From NCBI GenBank assembly GCA_018828145.1, contig JAHJWO010000041.1, positions 1-64,000 of the forward strand: 64,000 bases of DNA, in the 5' to 3' direction. This document shows positions 9,450 to 18,167 of this stretch, one piece after another. The notes beneath the pieces were generated by a model. That model was not told the origin of the DNA and ran no database searches. It saw nothing but the letters and a program-made list of their open reading frames with translations. A program made the translations under genes and the position numbers. Positions within the stretch are counted from its first letter, which is position 1. Every line of letters begins with the position of its first letter. Source of the stretch: Alphaproteobacteria bacterium. GTDB lineage: Bacteria > Pseudomonadota > Alphaproteobacteria > Rhizobiales > Devosiaceae.

Positions 9450-11255
9450 TTACACGCGGCTGGCGAGATAAGCGCGCCAGCCGCCGTGATGGGTGATGTC
9501 CTCGGCACCGGCCAGGGCGTGGGCCTCGCACAGGAATCCGGACACCTGCGATCCATCGTCGAGCGTCACCTTGCCGATGCCGAGCGGCGCCGGAATGCGC
9601 GCCACGAATTGACCGAAGGCCGCGGCCGGCAGTTCCCAGACTTCCACCGCGAGCCCGCTCCCGGCAAAGCCCGGCTCCTGCAGCATGCCAGGCTTGGGCG
9701 GTACTGTGCCCGGCAGGGCGAAGAGCCGGTAGTTGGCGGCCGTCCGGCAGGCCTTGAGCATGCGTCCGCCGGGACCGGTCAGTTCCCTGTTGAGCGGCAT
9801 GCCGGTGAGATGGGCACCGACCACGACGATCGGGACCATGTCGCTGGCCGCAGGGAGTACCTTGCTAGCCTCGGGCAGGCTTGCCGCCTTGTCCCGGCCC
9901 ATGCCACGCGCGCCCTGGCGGTGCAGGGCATCGGCCAGGGGCGCCAGGGCGTTGTCGGTGAAGGCAGGGGCGACCAGGGTCACGCCGGCAGGCAGGTGGT
10001 CGGCGCTGTCGCAGCCGGCGGGAACGGCAAAGGCCGCACAATCGAGCAGGTTGACGAAGTTGGTGTAGCGGCCGAAATGCGAATTGAGCCGGATCGGGTC
10101 GGCCCGCATGGCCTCCACGGTGTAAGTGGTTGGGGAGGTTGGCAGCAGCAGCACATCGGCCTTGGTCCATTCGGCCTCGGTGATGCGGCGCAGTTCTTCG
10201 AGGCGATACTTGCCCTTGAAGGCCTCGACCGCCGTCTTGCCCTTGGCGCCGCCGATGATGGCCCGCACTGTGGGATCGAAATCGGCCTCGTTGCTGGCGA
10301 AGAACTCTTCCACCGCTGCAAGCCGCTCGGCCACCCATGGGCCCTCATAAAGCAGCGCCGCCGCCTCGCGGAACGGGGCGTAGTCGAAGGGGACGGTGGT
10401 GGCGCCGAGGGCGCGGATATTGGTGATGGCGGCATCGTAGAGCCGTTCGACCTCTGCATTGCCGAAGAATTCGCGCTCGGCCCCGTCGAGCACGCCGACG
10501 CGGAGATTGTCGACGGGCAGGCCGGCCCACCTGGCCCTGCGCGAGAATGGATCGGCGGCATCGAAGCCTTCGGCGACCTGGCGGATGGCGACGCCATCGC
10601 CGACCGTGGCGGCAAAGATGGTGACGCAGTCGACACTGCGGCAGGCAGGCACGACGCCGGTATTGGGCAGCAGACCCGGCGTCGGCTTGATGCCGACAAG
10701 GTTGTTGAACATGGCCGGGACGCGGCCCGAGCCGGCGGTGTCGGTGCCCAGCGAGAAGGCCGCAAAGCCGGCCGCGACCGCGACGGCCGAGCCCGAGCTG
10801 GAACCGCCCGAGACATAGTCGGCATCGAAGACCGAACGTGGCGCGCCGTAGGGCGAGCGGGTGCCGTTGAGGCCGGTGGCGAACTGGTCGAGATTGGTCT
10901 TGCCGATGACGATGGCCCCGGCAGCGCGCAGGCGAGCGACCACGGTGGCGTCGGCGGCTGGGTGATAGGCGAAGGCCGGGCACGCCGCCGTGGTCGGCAG
11001 GCCGGCCACATCGATATTGTCCTTGACCGCAAAGGGAATGCCCCAGAGCGGCAGGCTGTTGGGCTCGGGGTGCTGGGTCATCAGCGCCTCGGCGGCGGCG
11101 CGCAGGTCGGCATCACTGGTGGGCGTGATGAAAACCGCCTTGTCGAGCCAGGCGGCGCGGCGTTCGATGACGGCCTCCATCACATCGCGGGGCGTGACCG
11201 TCCGATCGGCATAGAGCGCCTTCAGGGTTGCCAGGTCGAGCATGATCGGCAGCAT
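9450..11255 (-). CDS. atzF: allophanate hydrolase
   Basis: Hydrolyses allophanate to two ammonia and two CO2, the last step of the guanidine pathway here. The 601-aa protein is full length. The amidase-signature domain (about 1-440) has Lys78 in AVKDNID, the GGSSSGSA serine loop (150-157) and the nucleophile Ser176 in TDTAGSGRVPA. A C-terminal domain (about 480-601, from IVVVGAHLTGMPLNREL) is the AtzF-type extension that removes the N-carboxy intermediate. The start ATG overlaps the carboxylase stop by one base (TGATG), so translation is coupled. Confidence 0.93.
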   Translation of the reverse strand: MLPIMLDLATLKALYADRTVTPRDVMEAVIERRAAWLDKAVFITPTSDADLRAAAEALMTQHPEPNSLPLWGIPFAVKDNIDVAGLPTTAACPAFAYHPAADATVVARLRAAGAIVIGKTNLDQFATGLNGTRSPYGAPRSVFDADYVSGGSSSGSAVAVAAGFAAFSLGTDTAGSGRVPAMFNNLVGIKPTPGLLPNTGVVPACRSVDCVTIFAATVGDGVAIRQVAEGFDAADPFSRRARWAGLPVDNLRVGVLDGAEREFFGNAEVERLYDAAITNIRALGATTVPFDYAPFREAAALLYEGPWVAERLAAVEEFFASNEADFDPTVRAIIGGAKGKTAVEAFKGKYRLEELRRITEAEWTKADVLLLPTSPTTYTVEAMRADPIRLNSHFGRYTNFVNLLDCAAFAVPAGCDSADHLPAGVTLVAPAFTDNALAPLADALHRQGARGMGRDKAASLPEASKVLPAASDMVPIVVVGAHLTGMPLNRELTGPGGRMLKACRTAANYRLFALPGTVPPKPGMLQEPGFAGSGLAVEVWELPAAAFGQFVARIPAPLGIGKVTLDDGSQVSGFLCEAHALAGAEDITHHGGWRAYLASRV

Positions 11256-14200
11256 CAGATTTCCTCCAGCACGACGACGACGTCGCCGGTTTTGACATTG
11301 CGGCCCGGGCCGGCCCGCACTTCGCGGACACGGCCGGGGGCATGGGCGGTGACGGTGATTTCCATCTTCATGGATTCGATGATGGCGACGGCGTCGCCCT
11401 CGGCGACTGCGGCGCCGTCCTCGACGAGGATCTTCCAGATATTGCCCGGCACGCCGCTGGCGACGCCGAAGCATCCGAGCGGAATGTCGCCTTCCACCGC
11501 GCCATTGCCGGCATCGTCGGCGATGAAGCTGTCGAGGCCTTCTGCCTTCCAGCGATTGCGCTCCGCATCGAACGCCGCCTGCTGGCTGGTCTTGAAGGCG
11601 GTGATGCTTTCGGCGTTTCTGGCGAGGTCGCTGGCATACTCCGCATAAGAAAATTGCGTCTCCTCGATCCGCAGCGGATAGGCGCCATGCGGGAAGGCGG
11701 CGCGGGCTTCGGTGAGTTCGTCATGGCTGACCGGGAAGAAGCGTATCTGGTCGAAGAAATTGAGCAGCCAGGGCTTGCCCGGTGTGAACTCCGGGGTCGA
11801 ACGCCAGGTGTTCCAGACCTGGATGGTGCGGCCGAAAAGCTGATATCCGCCAGGGCCTTCCATGCCGTAGACGCACATATAGGCGCCCCCGATCCCCACC
11901 GCATTTTCCGGCGTCCAGGTGCGGGCCGGGTTGTATTTGGTGGTGACGAGGCGATGGCGCGGATCCATGGGGGTCGCTACCGGCGCGCCAAGATAGACAT
12001 CGCCTAGGCCAAGCACGAGATAGCTGGCATCGAAGATGGTACGCCTGACGTCGTCGATACTCTCCAAGCCATTGATGCGGCGGATGAATTCGATATTGTC
12101 CGGGCACCAGGGGGCGTTGGGGCGCACCAGTTCCTGGTACTTGCGCATGGCCAGCTGGATGTCCGGATCGTTCCATGACAGGGGCAGGTGGACGATGCGG
12201 CTGGGCACCACGACATCCTCGGCAGCGGGGAGCGAGGCCTCGATTTCGGCCAGCAGGCCGAGCAGGCGGGTGCGCGACAGGCTCGTGCCATCATAGTGGA
12301 TTTGCAGCGAGCGAATGCCAGGCGTCAGGTCGATTGCCGCCAGCATGCTGGCACTTTTCTTCAGTTCTTCCTGCAGCAGATGAACGCGCAGCCGCAGGGC
12401 GATGTCGAGCGACATGTCGCCATATTCGACAAGGAGATTGTCGTCGCCCTGGCGGCGATAGACGACCGGCACCGGACCCGCATCGGATCGCGCCAGGATG
12501 GCCGAACCGGTGTCGAGTTGCGGGCGGCGGATGGCCGGGCCGGCAATGGGATCGTCCGGACGCTCCACGGGATGGAAGCGGATGGTGTCGCCGGGCTTGA
12601 ACTGGCCCATCTTCCAGAGTTCGTCGCGCGCGATCACGGCCGGGCAGACGAAGCCGCCCAGGCTCGGGCCATCGGGCCCCAGGATGATCGGCATGTCGCC
12701 GGTAAAATCGATGGCGCCGACGGCATAGGCGTTGTCATGCAGGTTGGAGGGGTGGAGTCCGGCTTCACCACCGTCAGTGCGGGCCCATTTGGGCGCCGGG
12801 CCGATGAGGCGCACACCCGTGCGGGCGCTGTTGAAGTGAACTTCGTAATCGGTGGCGAAGAGGGTTTCGATATCGCTTTCCTGGAAGAAGTCCGGCGCGC
12901 CATGCGGGCCATAGAGCACGCCGACATTCCAGTGGCGGGTGAGTGGCGCCGGCGCTTCGGCCGGCAGCCCAATTTGGTCTGCGCGTGCAAGGTGCAGGAC
13001 CTGCCCGGCCTTGAGCGCGCCGGTGGCGTGGCCGCCGAACTGGCCGAGGCCGAAGGTGGCGCGGGACCCCAGCACCACTGGCGCGGCAAAGCCGCCCGCC
13101 ACGGCAAGATAGCTGCGCTGGCCCGGTCCATCGACGGCGCCGATGGCCAGTGTCTGGCCGGCACCAATGGCAATGGGGCCGTTGTGGGCGACCGGGACGC
13201 CATCGAGCTTCATCGGCATGGTCGCGCCCGACAGGGCGATGGTGACCGGGGCATGGAAGCGCAGGGTTGGTCCGGCGACTGTCAGCTCCAGCGCCGCCGT
13301 GGTGTCGGCATTGCCGACCAGCCGGTTGGCGTGGCGGAAGCTGTATTCGTCCATCGGGCCGCTGGGCGGCACGCCGACATGCCAGAGACCCAGCCGCCCC
13401 GGCAGTTCCTGAATGCTCGACTGGGCGCCGGGGGCGATGACCTCCACCACGTCGGGCACGAAGACAAAATCCTTCAGCGCGGTGGTGGCCACCTTGCCGC
13501 TGGCGAGCAGGTCGGAGGCGGCGATGGCGCGGAGATAGCTCAGGTTGGTCTCGATGCCACAAATGGACGTGGCCTTGAGCGCGGCGCGCAGATTGGCGAT
13601 GGCGGTGGGGCGGTCGATGCCGGCGACGATGATCTTGGCCAGCATGGGATCGTAGTAGGACGTGACCTCGGTGCCGGTCTCGATCCAGCCATCGACGCGG
13701 ATGTGGTCGGGGAAGCTGACTTCGGTGAGCAGGCCCGCACTGGGCCGGAAATCGGCATGCGGGATTTCGGCATAGAGCCGGACTTCGATAGCCGCACCGT
13801 GCGGAGTGAGCGGACCGGCCTTGGCAATCGGGTCCTCGCCGGCGGCCTGGCGGATCATCCATTCGACCAGATCGATGTCGAACACCGCCTCGGTGACGGG
13901 ATGCTCGACCTGAAGGCGGGTGTTCACTTCGAGGAAGTAGAAGTCCTCGCGGATGGGGTCATAGATGAATTCCACCGTGCCGGCCGAAGCGTATCTGACG
14001 GCTGAACCGAGGTCGGTGGCAGCCTGGTGGAGGCGCGCGCGCACGGCGTCGGAGAGGCCCGGGGCCGGCGTCTCTTCCACCACCTTCTGGTTGCGGCGCT
14101 GCAGCGAGCAATCGCGTTCACCCAGGGCAACCACCCTGCCCTTGCCATCGCCGAAGATCTGCACTTCGACATGGCGCGCCGCGGAGACAAAGCGCTCGAT

Positions 14201-14791
14201 ATAGACGCGCGCATCGCCGAAGCTGGCTGTCGCCGTGCGCTGCACGCTGTCGAAGGCGGCGGCGAGCGCCGCCCTGTCGGCGCAAAGCTGCATGCCGATG
14301 CCCCCGCCCCCCGCCGTGCTCTTGAGCATGACAGGATAGCCGATGGTTTCGGCGGCACTGAGGGCTTCGGCGGCGCTGGTCAGCAGGCCCGTGCCCGGCA
14401 GCAGCGGCACGCCGCTGGCCTTGGCCAGCTCGCGCGCGGTGTGCTTGAGGCCGAAGGCCTCGATATTGGCCGGCGTCGGGCCGATGAAGGTGATGCCGGC
14501 ATCGGCGAGGCGCTGGGCGAAGCCGATATTCTCGGACAGAAAGCCATAACCGGGATGCACCGCCTCGGCGCCGGTGGCCTTGCAGGCGGCAATGACGGCA
14601 TCGACGTCGAGATAGCTGTCGCTTGCCGGGGCGGGGCCGAGGCGGACAGCTTCGTCGGCAAGCTGGACCGCCCGGGTGAAGCGATCGGCATCGGAATAGA
14701 CGGCCACCGAGGCTATGCCCATGCGGCGCAGCGTCTTGATGATGCGCACGGCGATTTCGCCGCGATTGGCGATGAGGACTTTGGTGAACAT
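11255..14791 (-). CDS. guanidine carboxylase (annotated family: urea carboxylase)
   Basis: Biotin-dependent, ATP-consuming carboxylase of 1178 aa. In order: biotin carboxylase domain (about 1-450, KVLIANRGEIAVRIIKT start, STAGGGGIGMQ ATP-grasp loop, FLEVNTRLQVEHPVTE), a KipA/AHS2-type carboxyltransferase part (about 465-770), a KipI/AHS1-type part (about 800-1010), and a C-terminal biotinyl domain with ESMKME, biotin Lys at 1142. Known relatives use urea or guanidine. The guanidine-I riboswitch upstream and the two DUF1989 genes beside it, which deiminate carboxyguanidine, argue for guanidine. The substrate-deciding residue in the carboxyltransferase pocket was not assigned. Confidence 0.88.
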   Translation of the reverse strand: MFTKVLIANRGEIAVRIIKTLRRMGIASVAVYSDADRFTRAVQLADEAVRLGPAPASDSYLDVDAVIAACKATGAEAVHPGYGFLSENIGFAQRLADAGITFIGPTPANIEAFGLKHTARELAKASGVPLLPGTGLLTSAAEALSAAETIGYPVMLKSTAGGGGIGMQLCADRAALAAAFDSVQRTATASFGDARVYIERFVSAARHVEVQIFGDGKGRVVALGERDCSLQRRNQKVVEETPAPGLSDAVRARLHQAATDLGSAVRYASAGTVEFIYDPIREDFYFLEVNTRLQVEHPVTEAVFDIDLVEWMIRQAAGEDPIAKAGPLTPHGAAIEVRLYAEIPHADFRPSAGLLTEVSFPDHIRVDGWIETGTEVTSYYDPMLAKIIVAGIDRPTAIANLRAALKATSICGIETNLSYLRAIAASDLLASGKVATTALKDFVFVPDVVEVIAPGAQSSIQELPGRLGLWHVGVPPSGPMDEYSFRHANRLVGNADTTAALELTVAGPTLRFHAPVTIALSGATMPMKLDGVPVAHNGPIAIGAGQTLAIGAVDGPGQRSYLAVAGGFAAPVVLGSRATFGLGQFGGHATGALKAGQVLHLARADQIGLPAEAPAPLTRHWNVGVLYGPHGAPDFFQESDIETLFATDYEVHFNSARTGVRLIGPAPKWARTDGGEAGLHPSNLHDNAYAVGAIDFTGDMPIILGPDGPSLGGFVCPAVIARDELWKMGQFKPGDTIRFHPVERPDDPIAGPAIRRPQLDTGSAILARSDAGPVPVVYRRQGDDNLLVEYGDMSLDIALRLRVHLLQEELKKSASMLAAIDLTPGIRSLQIHYDGTSLSRTRLLGLLAEIEASLPAAEDVVVPSRIVHLPLSWNDPDIQLAMRKYQELVRPNAPWCPDNIEFIRRINGLESIDDVRRTIFDASYLVLGLGDVYLGAPVATPMDPRHRLVTTKYNPARTWTPENAVGIGGAYMCVYGMEGPGGYQLFGRTIQVWNTWRSTPEFTPGKPWLLNFFDQIRFFPVSHDELTEARAAFPHGAYPLRIEETQFSYAEYASDLARNAESITAFKTSQQAAFDAERNRWKAEGLDSFIADDAGNGAVEGDIPLGCFGVASGVPGNIWKILVEDGAAVAEGDAVAIIESMKMEITVTAHAPGRVREVRAGPGRNVKTGDVVVVLEEI

Positions 14792-14819
14792 GGCCTAGCG
14801 TTCCCCGCAGGCACGGTCG

Positions 14820-14940
14820 GCACCCTCCCCCTTGCGGGGAGTGATGGGGATGGGGATGGGGATGTTTAGGCACGAAGCATCGGGGCCAGTCCACACCCCC
14901 TCCCAGCCTCCCCCGTCGAGGGGGAGGTGCTGTCCGGTGA
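14820..14940. repeat. palindromic repeat remnants plus GGGGAT tandem repeat, copy 2
   Basis: Gap between the carboxylase and the upstream DUF1989 gene. It contains CCCTCCCCCTTGCGGGGAG, about three and a half tandem GGGGAT units (14844-14864) and CCTCCCCCGTCGAGGGGGAGG (14910-14930 region), a perfect hairpin. It belongs to the same repeat style as the copies near 18.1 and 59.4 kb. It could attenuate or stabilise the message within the operon. Confidence 0.6.
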
Positions 14941-14967
14941 ATGCGGTGAGATAGGGCAAAATCGCAC

Positions 14968-15567
14968 TCATTCCGCACCGCCCGAAATCACCACCCGGAT
15001 CGGCGTGGGGTTGAAGCCGTTGCAGGGGTTGTTGACCTGGGGACAGTTGGAGATGACGCAGAGGACGTCCATCTCGGCGACCATTTCGACGTGATCCCCG
15101 GGAGCGGACAGGCCGTCGACGATGGTCATCTGGCCGCTCGGCTCGATGGGGACGTTCATGAAGAAATTGATGTTGGGGACGATGTCGCGCTTGGACATGC
15201 CGTGCCGGGTCACTTCGAGCAGGAAGTTATCGCGGCAGGCGTGGAGATACCTGGTGTCGTGGCCGAAGCGGACAGTGTTGCTCTCACACGAGCAGGCGCC
15301 GGCCGAGGTGTCATGCCGACCGCATGAGTCGGCAGTGACGGTCAGCATCACATTGCCTTCGTTGCTGACGATTTTGGTACCCAGGCCAACATAGGCCTTG
15401 CCGTTGACGCGCAAGGTGTCCTGGCCGCTATAGCGCTCGGAGAAGTCGTCGGCCCTGTAGAACAGCGTATCGACGGCCTGCTGGCCTTCGCTGTCGATGA
15501 TGCGGATGGTCTGGCCCTTGCGGACAAGGCCGGACCAGGGCTTTTCGGCGGGGATGAGATAGTCCAT
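14968..15567 (-). CDS. DUF1989 protein, probable carboxyguanidine deiminase subunit (UAAP1 type)
   Basis: 199-aa DUF1989 protein, formerly named urea carboxylase-associated protein 1. Published work on guanidine-assimilating bacteria showed that the paired DUF1989 proteins form a carboxyguanidine deiminase (CgdAB) giving allophanate and ammonia. Visible family motifs are KGQTIRIIDSEGQQAVDTLF, a Cys-rich GACSCESN, HACRDNFL and VISNCPQVNNPCNGFNPTP; the conserved His and Cys are likely zinc ligands. It follows its 266-aa partner by 12 nt. Which of the two is CgdA and which CgdB I leave open. Confidence 0.85.
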   Translation of the reverse strand: MDYLIPAEKPWSGLVRKGQTIRIIDSEGQQAVDTLFYRADDFSERYSGQDTLRVNGKAYVGLGTKIVSNEGNVMLTVTADSCGRHDTSAGACSCESNTVRFGHDTRYLHACRDNFLLEVTRHGMSKRDIVPNINFFMNVPIEPSGQMTIVDGLSAPGDHVEMVAEMDVLCVISNCPQVNNPCNGFNPTPIRVVISGGAE

Positions 15568-15579
15568 TTTCGCCTCCCC

Positions 15580-16380
15580 TCAAGCCAGCTGCATGGCGTT
15601 GTTTTCAAAGCCGCGCACGGCTTCGGCGGTGGCAGTGCGGCAGAGATCGTCCGCGGCAACAGGCGCGCGGAAGCGCGTCACGGTGACGGGCTGCGGCGCA
15701 TAGTCGGGGCTCGGATCGAGCGGATGCGGGCAATTGGAGAGGGCGATGATCAGGTCCATCTCGGCGCGCAGCTCGACATAGTCGCCGGCGACGCGCAGCT
15801 CGTCGCGCCAGATGAAATTGCCTTCAGCATCGACCCGCACGGGCGCGAAGAGGGTCAGCGCCGAGGGGATGTCGCGGCGGTCGAGGCCGAGCTTGCCGGC
15901 GACGAGGATGAAATTGTCGCGCGTGTTGCGCTGGTCACCGGCATATCTGGCGGCATTGGAGGCGGCGGTGGAGCCGCCGACCAGCGCGTCATGGGCCGTG
16001 GAGGCGGCTTCGGTCACCGAGAAGAGCACCCGGCCCATATCGGTGAACAGCACCCTGCCCCGGGCGATGGCGGTGGTCCACTGCACCTTGACGGTATCGT
16101 GGAGGTTGAGGCGCTCGGAGGTGTCGGCGGACGACCAGGCCACCAGCGACACGGCCGAAGGTCCATGGTCCTGCGCGATGCGGATGGTGTCGCCGGCCTT
16201 GAGCGCGGTCGACCAGTACCAGCCGCCTGGAATGGTCTCGACATGAATCGGGGCGGCAATCGGCGTGGCGGGAATGGCGCTCGGGCCGGGCAAGGCCCTG
16301 GGGGCATTCTGCAGGCCCTTGCGCTGGTGTTCCTCGTAGCGCGCGCGGTCGGCGGCGATCTGATCCGGGGTGCGGCTCAT
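15580..16380 (-). CDS. DUF1989 protein, probable carboxyguanidine deiminase subunit (UAAP2 type)
   Basis: 266-aa DUF1989 protein, formerly urea carboxylase-associated protein 2. The core is paralogous to the 199-aa neighbour: KAGDTIRIAQDHGPSAVSLV corresponds to KGQTIRIIDSEGQQAVDTLF, and IALSNCPHPLDPSP to VISNCPQVNNPCNG. It has an extra N-terminal arm with YEEHQRKGLQNAPRALPG, usual for this subfamily. The start overlaps the ATPase stop by 4 nt (ATGA). Together with its neighbour it should convert carboxyguanidine to allophanate. Confidence 0.85.
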   Translation of the reverse strand: MSRTPDQIAADRARYEEHQRKGLQNAPRALPGPSAIPATPIAAPIHVETIPGGWYWSTALKAGDTIRIAQDHGPSAVSLVAWSSADTSERLNLHDTVKVQWTTAIARGRVLFTDMGRVLFSVTEAASTAHDALVGGSTAASNAARYAGDQRNTRDNFILVAGKLGLDRRDIPSALTLFAPVRVDAEGNFIWRDELRVAGDYVELRAEMDLIIALSNCPHPLDPSPDYAPQPVTVTRFRAPVAADDLCRTATAEAVRGFENNAMQLA

Positions 16381-17198
16381 GGATTGTCTCCTTGTGGCGC
16401 CGGGTCGTCCTGGCTGAGGCCCAAAGGAATGGCCGGGTCGTCCCGGTCGGGGGCAAAGAGGGAGGGCTCGCCAGCGATGCGCGGCGGCCAGATGTAGATG
16501 TCGCGGCTAAGCAGCGAGCCGTAACGCTCGCGCTCTTCCGGGCGGTCGCGCGGACGCTCGAAGGCGATGACGCGGGTGCCCAGGGTAAAGGCCTCGCGCA
16601 TGTCGTGGGTGACCATGACGACAGTCAGCTCGGTCTCGTGCCACAGCCGCTTCATCAGCACGTGGATGTCGGCGCGGATGCCGGGGTCGAGCGCGCCGAA
16701 GGGCTCGTCGAGCAGGAGGACCTTGGGCTTCATGATCAGCGCCTGCGCCAGAGCCAGCCGCTGCTGCATGCCGCCGGAGAGCTGGGCGGGATATTTGGTT
16801 TCGGAACCAGCCAGGCCCACCTCGGCGATCAGCGCCATGGCTTCGTCCACGGCATTGCGGCGCGCCGCGCCGAAGAGCCGTGCCGCCACGGGGCTCCTGA
16901 ACTCCTTGCCCAGCAGCACATTGCCCAGCACGGTCAGGTGCGGGAACACCGAATAGCGCTGGAATACCACGCCGCGGTCGGGACCGGGCTCGGCGACGAG
17001 CGGCACGCCATCCATGGTGATGGTGCCTTGGGTGGGGGCTTCCTCGCCCAGGAGAAGCTTGAGGAAGGTGGTCTTGCCGCAGCCGGAGGGGCCGACCAGG
17101 GCGACGAAGGCGCGCGAGGCAATGGTCAGGCTGATCTTCTCGAGGACGATCTGGTCGCCATATTCCTTCCAGACCTTGTCGAAGACGATGGTGCTCAT
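16377..17198 (-). CDS. ABC transporter ATP-binding protein, guanidine importer
   Basis: 273-aa NitT/TauT-type ATPase. Walker A GPSGCGKTTFLK, signature LSGGMQQRLALAQAL and Walker B LLLDEPFGALDP are intact, with the MVTHDMREAF switch His. It overlaps the permease stop by one base and the 266-aa DUF1989 gene by 4 nt. A C-terminal extension (GSLLSRDIYIWPPRIAGEPS) beyond the ATPase core is typical of the ATPases annotated as urea carboxylase-related. Substrate is inferred as guanidine from the riboswitch. Confidence 0.85.
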   Translation of the reverse strand: MSTIVFDKVWKEYGDQIVLEKISLTIASRAFVALVGPSGCGKTTFLKLLLGEEAPTQGTITMDGVPLVAEPGPDRGVVFQRYSVFPHLTVLGNVLLGKEFRSPVAARLFGAARRNAVDEAMALIAEVGLAGSETKYPAQLSGGMQQRLALAQALIMKPKVLLLDEPFGALDPGIRADIHVLMKRLWHETELTVVMVTHDMREAFTLGTRVIAFERPRDRPEERERYGSLLSRDIYIWPPRIAGEPSLFAPDRDDPAIPLGLSQDDPAPQGDNP

Positions 17199-18013
17199 CA
17201 GCGTACCCCCAGATTGGACCAGGGGAAGACGACGATGCGCAGCCGATCGAGCGCGAAGCTGGTGATGACCGCGAGCAGCGTGATCCAGGCCACATAGGGA
17301 AAGATCACATCCATCGAGAGATAGCGGCGAACGAGGAAGATGCGGTAGCCAAGGCCGCTGTCGGCCGAAATGGCTTCGGCGGCAATGAGGAAGAGCCAGG
17401 CGGGCCCCATCTGGAGGCGCAGGCTGGTGATCAACCGCGGCAGGATTTGCGGCAGCACGACGCGCAAAGCGATCTGCCAGGAGGAGCCGCCCAGCGTCTC
17501 GGCCTTGGTGATCTGTTCCTTGGGCAGCTCGATGACCCGCAGGGCCAGGTCGCGGATCATGGCCGGGGCGACGCCGATAACGATCAGGGTGATCTTGGCG
17601 GTTTCACCCAGGCCCAGCACGATGAAGAGGATGGGCAGCAAGGCCAGCGGCGGGACCATGGAAATGGTGGCGATGAAGGGCGCGAGCAGCGCCCGGACAT
17701 AGGGCAGCATGCCGACAAGCATGCCGAAGACCAGAGCGATAAGCGTGGAAATGCCCAGCGCCGAGAACAGACGGACGAGGCTCGCCGCCGTATCGGACCA
17801 CAGGATGAGTTCGCCGGTGCGCGGATCGGGAATGAAGGCCAGGCGGTTGACGGCGTCGACCATGGTCTGCAGTGCCGGCAGCAGCTTGTCGCTGGGATTG
17901 TCCGCCAACCGCGCGGCCGAGCCCACGCCATAGGCGATGACCAGCAGCACGAAGGGCGCCAGCATCAGCAGCGTGGCGACGGCCGGCGATGGTTTGGTAT
18001 TGATCCAGCGCAT
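17198..18013 (-). CDS. ABC transporter permease, guanidine importer
   Basis: 271-aa NitT/TauT-family permease with about six membrane segments (for example PAVATLLMLAPFVLLVIAYG near the N-terminus). The coupling loop reads AETLGGSSWQIALRVVLPQI. The ATG at 18013 is chosen because upstream codons run into the palindromic repeat 18046-18172. It presumably forms a homodimer, since only one permease gene is present. It is separated from its binding-protein gene by the repeat. Confidence 0.85.
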   Translation of the reverse strand: MRWINTKPSPAVATLLMLAPFVLLVIAYGVGSAARLADNPSDKLLPALQTMVDAVNRLAFIPDPRTGELILWSDTAASLVRLFSALGISTLIALVFGMLVGMLPYVRALLAPFIATISMVPPLALLPILFIVLGLGETAKITLIVIGVAPAMIRDLALRVIELPKEQITKAETLGGSSWQIALRVVLPQILPRLITSLRLQMGPAWLFLIAAEAISADSGLGYRIFLVRRYLSMDVIFPYVAWITLLAVITSFALDRLRIVVFPWSNLGVR

Positions 18014-18045
18014 GGTTTTTGCTCGGACGGTTGGTGACCTTCGAA

Positions 18046-18166
18046 GCCCCTCATCCGCCCTTCGGGCACCTTCTCCCACGGCGGGGAGAAGGGGATGGAA
18101 CCGGGAGGCCTCAGGCGGCCCTTCTCCCCTCGTGGGAGAAGGTGGCGCGTAGCGCCGGATGAGGGG
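18046..18166. repeat. long imperfect palindrome between binding-protein and permease genes, copy 3
   Basis: Left arm CCCCTCATCCG-CCCTTCGGGC-ACCTTCTCCCAC (from about 18048) is mirrored by right arm GTGGGAGAAGGT-GGCGCGTAGCGC-CGGATGAGGGG (to about 18166), each arm carrying its own inner hairpin. The whole could fold into one long stem in the operon transcript. Same repeat family as copies near 59.5 and 63.2 kb. Confidence 0.75.
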
Positions 18167-18167
18167 G

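Noticed and set aside
9432-11648. 738-codon open frame antisense to atzF
   Set aside because: Low-complexity Gly/Arg/His-rich translation with no motif; the minus strand carries the amidase signature.
11255-14791. Plain urea carboxylase assignment
   Set aside because: The guanidine-I riboswitch and the DUF1989 pair make guanidine the better substrate; urea remains possible as a side substrate.
14844-14864. Tandem GGGGAT repeat as CRISPR or VNTR locus
   Set aside because: Only about three and a half 6-bp units, no spacers; reported simply as part of the intergenic repeat.
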